From Acidobacteriota bacterium (GTDB taxonomy: Bacteria > Acidobacteriota > Vicinamibacteria > Fen-336), in NCBI GenBank assembly GCA_003155335.1, contig PMCG01000364.1, positions 1,438-6,792 on the forward strand: DNA of 5,355 nucleotides, read 5' to 3'. This document shows positions 1 through 5,355 of the stretch, in pieces. The position numbers were made by a program, and so were the translations under genes. Position 1 is the first letter of the stretch; each line of letters starts with the position of its first letter. The notes under the pieces were generated by a model, which saw nothing but the letters and a program-made list of their open reading frames with translations, ran no database searches and had not been told where the DNA came from.

Positions 1-545
1 TAGCTGGATGTCAGGACTGGCGCCCGATGCTGAAACGACCAGACGTCCTCATGGAAGAACTCCTGCGCCTCAACCACCGACTCGTAACCGAACACCGATC
101 CTGGCACCACATCGGCAGCCGCGCTCAAGATGCGCACGCGCGACTCGTTGTAGACGTCGTTGTCGACCGAGGCCACGTCGAGCGCGTCGCCCTTTCCGTA
201 ACGCTTGACAGCGCCGCTCGGCGGGATGTGCCAGGCCTTTAGATCGCGCACCTTGGAGACATCGGTGTCATAGGGAATCGACGCCACCGCGTCCTTGGCG
301 CCATCCCGGCTGAGAATGCGAACGGCATAGCGCCACTCGCGCGTCAGTTTGCCGTCACCCGCGACCGTGGTCCTTCCTTCGTCGAGGAGCACGACGGTGT
401 GCACGTCCGCTCCATAGGATGGCACTCCCGTTGCTGCCGCTGTCTGCAGCCAGGCCGGAGCGTCTTCCGCGCGCACCATGGCGCCCATTGCTGCGACGAG
501 GACCAAGCCCCCGCCGCTCCGACAAACCACGGCCGTCATCTTCAC
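1..545 (-). CDS. Exported DUF3857-family protein, N-terminal part (C-terminus beyond window)
   Basis: The reading frame is open to the window edge, giving the first 181 codons of a longer protein. Residues 1-26 look like a Sec signal peptide: an early Lys, a hydrophobic stretch LVLVAAMGAM, and a likely cut after MVRA. The rest resembles a DUF3857 domain: WRYAVRILSRDGAKDAV, then WHIPPSGAVKRYGKGD, then VPGSVFGYES and a late EDVWSFQHRAPV. This matches the strand pattern and the conserved 'PGS-(V/I)-x-Y' turn of the family. DUF3857 proteins usually carry a transglutaminase-like domain next, which would lie outside the window. I chose the GTG at 545 over the ATG at 539. The GTG sits 6 bases from a very strong GGAGG, and its GTGA overlaps the stop of the upstream DUF3857 gene by 4 bases, which suggests translational coupling. 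The molecular role of DUF3857 is not well established; an envelope or periplasmic location is inferred from the signal peptide. Confidence 0.82.
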   Translation of the reverse strand, partial: MKMTAVVCRSGGGLVLVAAMGAMVRAEDAPAWLQTAAATGVPSYGADVHTVVLLDEGRTTVAGDGKLTREWRYAVRILSRDGAKDAVASIPYDTDVSKVRDLKAWHIPPSGAVKRYGKGDALDVASVDNDVYNESRVRILSAAADVVPGSVFGYESVVEAQEFFHEDVWSFQHRAPVLTSS

Positions 546-2548
546 TGCGCGCCTCCCCCCTGGCGCAGCGTGAGCATGTGGTTGTCGGACGAGTGCAAGA
601 TGTCGAAGACGCCCTTCAAGTCCTCGTAGGCATTGGGCCCGAACAGGACGGACCCCGTCCCACCGAATGAAAACTGGCGCTCGACTTTGAGAACGCGGGG
701 TGTGCCTGTCGTGACAGCCAGTTTCATCGAGCTCAGGACGACATCGCCGACCTTCAGGTCCGCTGGCGCGTCTGCATTCTCCAGATCGAAGCCGTTCGGC
801 AGCTCGATATCAATCTCGTCCTTCTCTGACCAAGGGTAATCGAAGCAGACCGGATTCTTGCGCGTCAGCGCCGTGAATCTCGGCGCATACCCATAGCGGA
901 AGTACGAGGGCTGCAGGAACAAGCGTTTGCCCGTCCGGCGCGCATATCCCGGAACACGCACATGATAGGCGATACTCATCATGTCGCCGGGACGGGTCAC
1001 GTCCTCGAATCGCACCTGGGAAACCTCAGCGGCGTTCATGCGCTCCTTGAGGGCTTCTCGCAGCAGCTCCTCGCGTCGCTCCGGGGTCTCGGCATCGTAG
1101 AGCTCTTTGCGCTCTTCGCTGACGTGCCCGCGGTAGTCCAGTGCAACGTCTCCTTCCAAGGTGCCATCCTCTGCGAGTCGCAACTTTGCCGAGCGCCTGG
1201 TCACGGAATCGCTCGCCGGCGTCATGGGTATGTCGACAAACGCCCCGCCACTACTGTCGATCACGCGGGCCTGCACTCCCTCGTTCTGCCAGCGTAGTCG
1301 CCCACAATTCACGTAGGTCTCACTGGGATCGAAGTACCGCCACTGGCCGTCGATCTCCACTGCGATGACGACATTGTCCAACAGACGCGGATTGAAGACC
1401 TGGGGATGGAAGAACGTCTTACTGCGATCAGGCAGCGCCACGACTCGCGTCGCCAGGCCCGCCGTTGCCGCCAGGGCGCCGAAGGCCTCTACGATCTCGC
1501 GGTCCGTCCCGATACGGCGCGCCACGGTCTCTTCCGGCGTCTTGTTGGGTTTCGTCTCGCGCACCTGGTCGGGCGTGAGCCCAGAGGCGTCGTCTTCAAG
1601 ACGCTTGATCTGATCACGGCAGAACTCACAGATCCTCCGCGCCTTTTCCATTGGAGCTTTCGCGTCTATCACGATGTCCTTTACGGTGGGCTCGAGAGCC
1701 TTGCTGGCCTTGGTTGCCTTGCCGAACTCTCTATGAAACTCCTTGCTCCACGCACTCCAGAAGCCCTCGACTGTCTCGCTGTCTTTATCCGTATAGCGGA
1801 CGAAGATCGAGGCCCGCGAAGTCTCTTCGGGGGGCATGTCCGGCTCTTCGACAAAGGCAGGAATGTTCACGACCGTCCATACGCTAAGGGACTGCGCTTT
1901 CGAGCCAAGCTCGTCCTTCCTCGGTCCCAAAGGTACGCCCAACCCCTGCACGCGCATGCGATAGCCGGGTGGTATCTGATCTGGCGGCCTCACAACGAAA
2001 CGAAGCTGCTGTATGGGAACCGCGAGCTGAATCGGGATCACCGCGTAGTGCGTGAACGACTCGTGGCGGAACTCGGTCCAGCGATAGTCGACGATCGAAC
2101 CGACCTCGACCGCCGGCAAGGCGAACGACGTCGCCTCGACCTTCTCGCCTTTCCCGCGTGCGACGGTGCGTTCGAAGATGTCGCTGTCTTTGACCTCGAC
2201 GCTCGTGCCGTCTGGCCGAACCGTCCGCGCCGCGACGTAGTCGATGGCGACTTTGTTGTTGTGAAAGATGTTGACTTGAGCGAAGGCCGCTTTGCCGCGC
2301 TCGTTATAGATCTTGACGCGCAGAGTATGCCGCCTGATGGTGTGCTCGAATCGGCTCTCGTCTTCGACTTCGACTTCGTACGAGAGCGCCTCGGCATCCG
2401 ATCCTCTGTCGACCGTCGGCGCCTTGAGGGCGAGTTCCTCGGGCGTGACCGGCCGCCAGGAGACCGCGGCATGCGCCGGTCCCGACGCCGCGCACACCAA
2501 GCCAATCGTGCCTATCCCAACAGCCAGATGGCAGATGAGGTCGCGCAT
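542..2548 (-). CDS. Exported DUF3857 protein with degenerate transglutaminase-like domain
   Basis: This is a 668-residue protein. The start is ATG at 2548 because AAGGAGG lies 5 bases upstream; a longer frame from 2575 lacks this support and would bury the signal peptide. Residues 1-27 form a Sec signal peptide ending AHA before AVSW. Residues about 50-205 match DUF3857: HTLRVKIYNERGKAA, VRPDGTSVEV, and VEVGSIVDYRWTEF. Residues about 290-410 follow a transglutaminase-like core, with GTDREIVEAFGALAATAGL then NVVIAVEIDG and FDPS. Aligned from memory to the usual GxCxD...FNH...DP signature, the catalytic Cys is Asp349 and the His is Asn392; only Asp407 remains. It is probably not an active peptidase or transglutaminase. 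Residues about 450-640 are a probable beta-rich C-terminal region (inferred). It is first in an operon with a second DUF3857 gene, overlapping it by 4 bases. It is likely periplasmic; its specific function is unknown. The family call is firm, and the loss of catalysis is likely. Confidence 0.88.
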   Translation of the reverse strand: MRDLICHLAVGIGTIGLVCAASGPAHAAVSWRPVTPEELALKAPTVDRGSDAEALSYEVEVEDESRFEHTIRRHTLRVKIYNERGKAAFAQVNIFHNNKVAIDYVAARTVRPDGTSVEVKDSDIFERTVARGKGEKVEATSFALPAVEVGSIVDYRWTEFRHESFTHYAVIPIQLAVPIQQLRFVVRPPDQIPPGYRMRVQGLGVPLGPRKDELGSKAQSLSVWTVVNIPAFVEEPDMPPEETSRASIFVRYTDKDSETVEGFWSAWSKEFHREFGKATKASKALEPTVKDIVIDAKAPMEKARRICEFCRDQIKRLEDDASGLTPDQVRETKPNKTPEETVARRIGTDREIVEAFGALAATAGLATRVVALPDRSKTFFHPQVFNPRLLDNVVIAVEIDGQWRYFDPSETYVNCGRLRWQNEGVQARVIDSSGGAFVDIPMTPASDSVTRRSAKLRLAEDGTLEGDVALDYRGHVSEERKELYDAETPERREELLREALKERMNAAEVSQVRFEDVTRPGDMMSIAYHVRVPGYARRTGKRLFLQPSYFRYGYAPRFTALTRKNPVCFDYPWSEKDEIDIELPNGFDLENADAPADLKVGDVVLSSMKLAVTTGTPRVLKVERQFSFGGTGSVLFGPNAYEDLKGVFDILHSSDNHMLTLRQGGGAQ
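552..560 (-). promoter_or_regulatory. Strong Shine-Dalgarno deciding the GTG start at 545
   Basis: The minus strand reads GGGGGGAGG here. GGAGG lies 6 bases before the GTG at 545 but 12 bases before the ATG at 539, which favours GTG. The site lies inside the last codons of the upstream gene, where it encodes part of the QGGGAQ tail. Ribosomes ending the upstream gene would therefore pass directly over it. Confidence 0.6.
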
Positions 2549-2553
2549 TCGAG

Positions 2554-2560
2554 CCTCCTT
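2554..2560 (-). promoter_or_regulatory. Shine-Dalgarno for the 668-residue DUF3857 gene
   Basis: The minus strand reads AAGGAGG, 5 bases before the ATG at 2548. This near-perfect site sets the start and excludes the upstream in-frame ATG at 2575, which has no comparable site. Confidence 0.75.
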
Positions 2561-2594
2561 GCCCCACACGCACATGCATTGTTCCGGCGGAGAG

Positions 2595-2624
2595 AGGTTA
2601 CCCGGCCCGGCGCGTGCCTGTCAA
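2595..2624 (-). promoter_or_regulatory. Candidate sigma-70-type promoter for the DUF3857 operon
   Basis: The minus strand carries a perfect TTGACA at 2624-2619. After an 18-base spacer comes TAACCT at 2600-2595, a weak -10 matching 3 of 6 positions. Transcription would start near 2588, leaving a leader of about 40 bases before the ATG at 2548. The -35 is convincing and the position is right, but the -10 is poor. The promoter lies within the HAD remnant on the opposite strand. Confidence 0.42.
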
Positions 2625-2872
2625 TGTTCAGGCGTCGCCGGGGCCTTTCGTCGCGCGAGGTGCTGCTGATCGGCGACAGCACGGCAGATGCCGGCGCGGC
2701 GCGCGCTGCCGGTTGCCCGTCGGTCGGCGTCACCTGGGGCACGCACTCGCGCGCGGCTCTCGCCGATGCGAGCTTCGATCGCCTGATCGACCGGCCGGAC
2801 GAGCTGGGCGCCCTGATCGTGAGCGGCCAGTTCCAGACGAGCGCGGCACCGGCAAACGTCGGTCGCGTCTAG
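2603..2872 (+). pseudogene. 3' remnant of a HAD-superfamily phosphatase gene (Gph-like)
   Basis: The plus-strand frame ending in TAG at 2870-2872 encodes a clear C-terminal piece of a HAD hydrolase of the phosphoglycolate-phosphatase type. REVLLIGDSTADAGAARAAG starts at 2654 and contains HAD motif IV (GDxxxD, 2672-2689). It is followed by GVTWGTHSRAALADASFD and a final RPDELGALI, all in family order. RPGA at 2603-2614 may be a decayed KPxP (motif III) turn. Motif I (DxDGT), motif II and the cap domain are absent. Upstream DNA is occupied by the DUF3857 gene on the other strand, so at least 130 residues are missing. The only nearby in-frame ATG (2624) has no Shine-Dalgarno. Codons still look GC-rich and coding, so the truncation may be recent. 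A short functional protein cannot be excluded but is unlikely without the nucleophile Asp. Confidence 0.75.
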
Positions 2873-3657
2873 CGTGGCTGAGTCGGGGGCTGGTCCGAGA
2901 GCACGTTGTCGCGGTAGCCGCGGCTGACGCGCAGCTTGGTGCCGTCGTGAAGGCGCGCAGCGTACTCGCCGCCTGAGAGCGGGCGGATCTCCTTGACGCG
3001 ATCCAGGTTGACGATCACGGAGCGGTGGATGCGCCGGAAGCGGCCGGGGTCGAGCTGTTTCTCGATGCCGCTCAGAGTCTGGCGCAGGAGCGGCGCTCGC
3101 GCGCCGACATGCAGCGTCACGTAATTGCCCGCGGCCTCGATCCAGTCGACGTCGATCGCACGGACGAACTCGAAGCGCGCGCCGGTCTTGACCAGCATGC
3201 GCTCGAGCGGGCGCTGGCGTGGGCCCAGCTCTACCAGAAGGTCGAGGACGCGCCGCTCCTGGTCGCGGCCGGCCGCGCGACCCAGCCGATCCCTGGCGCG
3301 GGCCACGGCCTCGCGCAGGCGGTCGCTGTCGAACGGTTTGAGGACGTAGTCCACGGCGTGGACGTCGAACGCGCGCACCGCGTAGGAATCGAAGGCGGTG
3401 ACGAAGATGACCAGCGGCAGAGCGTCCTCGGAGAGCGCTGCCAGGACACCGAAGCCGTCCATCTCGGGCATGCGCACGTCGAGGAAGACGAGGTCGGGCG
3501 CGAGGTCGTGAATCGCCTGGGCGGCGGCGAGGCCGTCGCCGGCTTCGCCGACGATCTCGACGTCGCGCTCCGCGCCGAGGACCTCGCGCAGACGATCGCG
3601 TGCCGGTGGCTCGTCGTCGACGATCAAGACATGAAGAGGGCGTGCCGTCTCGTTCAT
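2869..3657 (-). CDS. LytTR-family response regulator (LytR/AlgR type)
   Basis: This 262-residue protein has the normal length for the family. Residues 8-125 form a receiver domain with the acidic pair Asp14/Asp15 (LIVDDEPPAR), phospho-acceptor Asp60 in LVFLDVRMPEMDG, Thr87 in FVTAFD, and Lys107 in YVLKPFD; the whole active site is intact. Residues about 151-255 form a LytTR DNA-binding domain, shown by VDWIEAAGNYVTLHV, RFRRIHRSVIVNLDRVKEI and the late KLRVSRGYRDNV. It is a cytoplasmic transcription factor, expected to bind DNA as a dimer once phosphorylated by the adjacent kinase. The start ATG at 3657 overlaps the kinase stop (ATGA), and GAGG (3665-3668) lies 7 bases upstream, so the two are translationally coupled. 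Its stop TAG lies in a CTAG palindrome shared with the convergent HAD remnant. Targets are unknown. Confidence 0.95.
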   Translation of the reverse strand: MNETARPLHVLIVDDEPPARDRLREVLGAERDVEIVGEAGDGLAAAQAIHDLAPDLVFLDVRMPEMDGFGVLAALSEDALPLVIFVTAFDSYAVRAFDVHAVDYVLKPFDSDRLREAVARARDRLGRAAGRDQERRVLDLLVELGPRQRPLERMLVKTGARFEFVRAIDVDWIEAAGNYVTLHVGARAPLLRQTLSGIEKQLDPGRFRRIHRSVIVNLDRVKEIRPLSGGEYAARLHDGTKLRVSRGYRDNVLSDQPPTQPR

Positions 3658-4823
3658 GGCGTGACCTCGGGCGCGCGCGCAGCGCCGGCTCCACGTTCGT
3701 GCGGCAACGTGATCGTCACGCTGAGGCCGCGGTCGCCGATGATCGAGAGCCGCAGCTCCGCAGCGTGACCATAGAGCTGCTGGAGGCGCGAGCGGAGGTT
3801 CGACAGGCCGACGCCGGTCTTCGGCAGCTCAGCGCCTTTGGGCAGGCCCGGCCCATCGTCTTCGACCTCGAGGCGCAGTATTCCCTCCGACGCCGATGCG
3901 CGCACGTTGATGCGGCCGAGGCCTGCGCGCGCCGCGACGCCGTGGCGCACCGCGTTCTCGACGATCGGCTGGAGAAGCAGGTACGGGACGCGCGCGTCGG
4001 CCAGGTCCGACGGCACCTCGACGCTCACGGTCAGGCGGTCGCTGAAGCGCACGCGCTCGATGTCGAGATAGCGATCGAGGAACTCCAGCTCCTGGCGCAG
4101 CTCGACTTGCTGCGGCATCGAATCGTCGAGCGTCAGGCGCAGGAAGTCGCCCAGACGCGCGAGCATGCGTTCGGCCGCGTGCGGATCGCGGTGCAGCAGC
4201 GACGAGATCGAGTTGAGCGCGTTGAAGAGGAAGTGCGGCTCGAGCTGCATGCGCAGCGCCGAGAGGCGCGCCGTGGCCAGGGCGGCCTCGAGCTGCGCGG
4301 AGCGGAGCGCGCGCGCTTGGTCCCTGCGGCGGAACTCCGCGGCGTGGGCGATGCTGAGAAAGACAATGTAGGCCGTCACGCCCCAGGCGTACTCGGGAAT
4401 GATCGCGTCCTGGAAGAGCCCGCGCCAGGTCGGGGTATGCCGGGTCGCGAGCGCGTTGAGGGCGAAGGTCAGGGCCATGAGCAGTGGCGAGAAGACGAGC
4501 GCCGCGGCGGCGTGGAGCGGCAGGCTGCGACGGCGCCTCTCACCGAGCGGAAACCGCGCCGTCAGGAACGCGACGCACGGGTAGAGCAGAGCCCAGCAGC
4601 CGAAGTGAAGGAGGGCCTCGGTGGGGATCGCACTCCAGTCGACCAGCTCGCCTTTCATGGAGCGCCGGAGCTTCCCGGCGAACGAGTACGCCAGGGCCAG
4701 GCCAAGACAGACGCCCGCCACGCCCAGCCACTCGCGGCCGCGCTCTCGCAGCGTTGTGCGTAGTCCGGCGTCTGCGCGTCGTTCCAAGGCCATCGTCGGT
4801 GCCCGAGTGATCCTGCGCCGCAT
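3654..4823 (-). CDS. LytS/YehU-type sensor histidine kinase
   Basis: This is a 389-residue membrane kinase. Four hydrophobic segments can be seen at about residues 32-50, 70-90, 101-125 and 144-162, with short loops and no large sensory domain, so the signal is probably sensed in or near the membrane. A short helical linker (about 163-190) leads to the His_kinase domain (PF06580 type). This domain has phospho-acceptor His197 in RMQLEPHFLFNALNSISSLL, an N-box LLLQPIVENAVRHG with Asn290, the G1 box EDDGPGLP (321-328), and the G2 box TGVGLSNLRSRL (336-347). All catalytic motifs are intact. It should phosphorylate Asp60 of the regulator encoded next, with which it overlaps by 4 bases. The start is ATG at 4823, with a weak GGTGAG 5 bases before it. 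The in-frame ATG at 4793 is possible but has no better ribosome site. The ligand is unknown. Confidence 0.94.
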   Translation of the reverse strand: MRRRITRAPTMALERRADAGLRTTLRERGREWLGVAGVCLGLALAYSFAGKLRRSMKGELVDWSAIPTEALLHFGCWALLYPCVAFLTARFPLGERRRRSLPLHAAAALVFSPLLMALTFALNALATRHTPTWRGLFQDAIIPEYAWGVTAYIVFLSIAHAAEFRRRDQARALRSAQLEAALATARLSALRMQLEPHFLFNALNSISSLLHRDPHAAERMLARLGDFLRLTLDDSMPQQVELRQELEFLDRYLDIERVRFSDRLTVSVEVPSDLADARVPYLLLQPIVENAVRHGVAARAGLGRINVRASASEGILRLEVEDDGPGLPKGAELPKTGVGLSNLRSRLQQLYGHAAELRLSIIGDRGLSVTITLPHERGAGAARAPEVTP

Positions 4824-4934
4824 CGGCGCTCACCAACAGGATAGGGCAACGGCGCGTCCGGCACGAGCCGGCAGCGTGTGGCCCGTCCCCGCCGGCGTCG
4901 TTTCATCCCTCGAGCGAGCGTCTGGTCACAAACG

Positions 4935-4965
4935 TGGACCGAAGGCCAATCGCCATCCGTAGAAT
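4935..4965 (+). promoter_or_regulatory. Candidate promoter for the DUF3795 gene
   Basis: TAGAAT at 4960-4965 matches 5 of 6 positions of the -10 consensus. TGGACC at 4935-4940 matches 4 of 6 of the -35, but with a 19-base spacer, longer than ideal. The same bases can also be read as an ECF-sigma-like pair: GGACC, 17 bases, then CGTAGA. Transcription would start near 4972, giving a leader of about 40 bases. Confidence 0.32.
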
Positions 4966-4976
4966 CCTGTCAGCGA

Positions 4977-4990
4977 GCCCCATTGGGGGC
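4977..4990 (+). repeat. GC-rich inverted repeat in the DUF3795 leader
   Basis: GCCCC-ATTG-GGGGC forms a perfect 5-base-pair stem with a 4-base loop. It lies 14 bases before the GAGG ribosome site and just after the candidate start of transcription. No T-run follows it, so it is not a rho-independent terminator. It could be an operator-like dyad or a leader hairpin, or it could be chance in GC-rich DNA. Confidence 0.4.
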
Positions 4991-5013
4991 GCACAGCCAA
5001 AAGCGAGGATGCG

Positions 5014-5355
5014 ATGGAGAAGCTGCGAGGTCGGCGCGATTTCCTGGAAGCGGGCGCGGTCGGCGCCTGCCTGATGCTCTGTCCGATGCTGGTCCGCCGC
5101 GGCGCAGCCGAGGGTGAGGCAGCGGCGACCTACGTCTTCGACGAGACGATGGGCTACTGCTGCGCCGAATGCACGCCGGAGAAGTGCAAGTGGCTCGGCA
5201 ACGACATGGAATGGAAGACGCAGAAGACGGCCGAGCTGAGCGAAAAGTACGGGCGGACGATCAAGGCCGAGGAGATCACCTGTTCGCGCTGCCGCATTCC
5301 AGCGAATCGCACGCCCGCAGCCATCGGCGGCTGCGCGGTTCGCAAGTGCGTCATC
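5014..5355 (+). CDS. Tat-signal, Cys-rich DUF3795-like protein (C-terminus beyond window)
   Basis: The first 114 codons are in the window and the frame is open at the edge. ATG at 5014 follows GAGG (5005-5008) by 5 bases. Residues 5-30 look like a twin-arginine signal: RGRRDFLEAG (Arg7-Arg8, Phe10, Leu11), then the hydrophobic stretch AVGACLMLCPMLV, with possible cleavage near GAAEGEA. From residue 47 the cysteines follow the DUF3795 plan: GYCCAECTPEKC (Cys49, 50, 53, 58), a helical spacer of about 30 residues, ITCSRC (Cys90, 93), and GGCAVRKC (Cys107, 112). These are likely to bind a metal such as zinc or an iron-sulfur cluster, though the family's function is unknown. Tat export fits a protein folded around a metal before transport. 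VGAC (16-19) resembles a lipobox, but the hydrophobic stretch continues past it, so lipidation is doubtful. The gene is transcribed away from the kinase/regulator pair and may be one of its targets (inference). Confidence 0.75.
   Translation, partial: MEKLRGRRDFLEAGAVGACLMLCPMLVRRGAAEGEAAATYVFDETMGYCCAECTPEKCKWLGNDMEWKTQKTAELSEKYGRTIKAEEITCSRCRIPANRTPAAIGGCAVRKCVI

Larger units (their letters stand above)
4824..5013. other. Divergent intergenic region between kinase and DUF3795 genes
   Basis: These 190 bases must hold the start signals for both outward-facing genes. For the plus-strand gene I see a candidate promoter (4935-4965), a leader hairpin (4977-4990) and GAGG (5005-5008). On the minus strand, CACGTTTGT (4936-4928) matches 8 of 9 positions of the published LytTR half-site consensus, but no partner repeat at 12-13 bases is visible. 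The bases GGTC at 4924 and GACC at 4937 form an imperfect dyad. On the kinase side only a weak TATCCT lies upstream of its start; no convincing -35 was found. Confidence 0.6.

Noticed and set aside
1406..2602. Long plus-strand open frame (part of a 488-codon frame from 1406)
   Set aside because: It lies antisense to the DUF3857 gene, whose protein has clear domains and a strong ribosome site. The antisense translation shows no recognisable family until the HAD segment after about 2603. High GC makes long antisense frames common.
2912..2926. CGCGG/CCGCG hairpin near the end of the regulator gene as a possible terminator
   Set aside because: It lies inside the coding region, has no T-run on either strand, and such short GC stems are expected by chance here.
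2621..3694. 357-codon minus-strand frame overlapping the regulator in another frame
   Set aside because: It is a low-complexity Arg/Pro/Ala translation typical of an out-of-frame reading; the regulator frame explains the DNA.
3025..3768. 247-codon plus-strand frame opposite the response regulator
   Set aside because: It mirrors the regulator's codons and has no ribosome site or recognisable domain.
3600..4763. 387-codon plus-strand frame opposite the histidine kinase
   Set aside because: It is rich in Arg, Ala and Glu with no family features. The minus strand encodes an intact kinase with all motifs, so this is a shadow frame.
5154..5354. Minus-strand frame opposite the DUF3795 gene
   Set aside because: The plus strand has a Tat signal, a ribosome site and ordered cysteines; the minus translation has none of these.
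1..5355. tRNA, rRNA, CRISPR array, insertion-sequence ends or long repeats
   Set aside because: I looked on both strands and saw no cloverleaf, no regularly spaced direct repeats, no terminal inverted repeats and no transposase motifs.

Overview
The window suggests a high-GC bacterium. By eye, sampled lines run from about 55% to 82% GC. Tandem exported DUF3857/transglutaminase-fold proteins, a LytS/LytR-type two-component pair with a short multi-spanning sensor, and a Tat-exported Cys-rich DUF3795 protein together recall soil Acidobacteriota or neighbouring phyla. This placement is an inference from gene content; no rRNA or marker gene is present.

Layout. (1) Positions 1-2548, minus strand: two exported DUF3857-family proteins in one operon. 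The upstream gene (542-2548) is complete. The downstream one (1-545) is cut by the window edge and starts at a GTG overlapping the upstream stop, with a strong Shine-Dalgarno. (2) Positions 2549-2872: the plus strand carries the 3' end of a HAD-family phosphatase gene with no 5' half, apparently a truncated remnant. The minus-strand promoter of the DUF3857 operon seems to lie inside this remnant. (3) Positions 2869-4823, minus strand: a sensor histidine kinase and a LytTR response regulator, joined by an ATGA overlap. (4) Positions 4824-5013: a 190-base divergent intergenic region. (5) Positions 5014-5355, plus strand: a Tat-signal DUF3795 protein that runs off the window.

How the parts relate. 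The kinase and regulator form a complete phosphorelay, from membrane sensor to LytTR DNA-binding output. The targets are unknown; the divergent DUF3795 gene is the nearest candidate. The two DUF3857 proteins are probably made together and act outside the cytoplasm. The larger one keeps the transglutaminase-like fold signature but appears to lack the catalytic Cys and His, so it looks like a non-enzymatic relative.

Most notable points: the degenerate transglutaminase domain, the truncated HAD gene at a GC step that suggests a rearrangement junction, and the CTAG palindrome that serves as stop codon for genes on both strands. No RNA gene, CRISPR array, insertion sequence or rho-independent terminator was seen. 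I see no clear evidence of a wholly new system.
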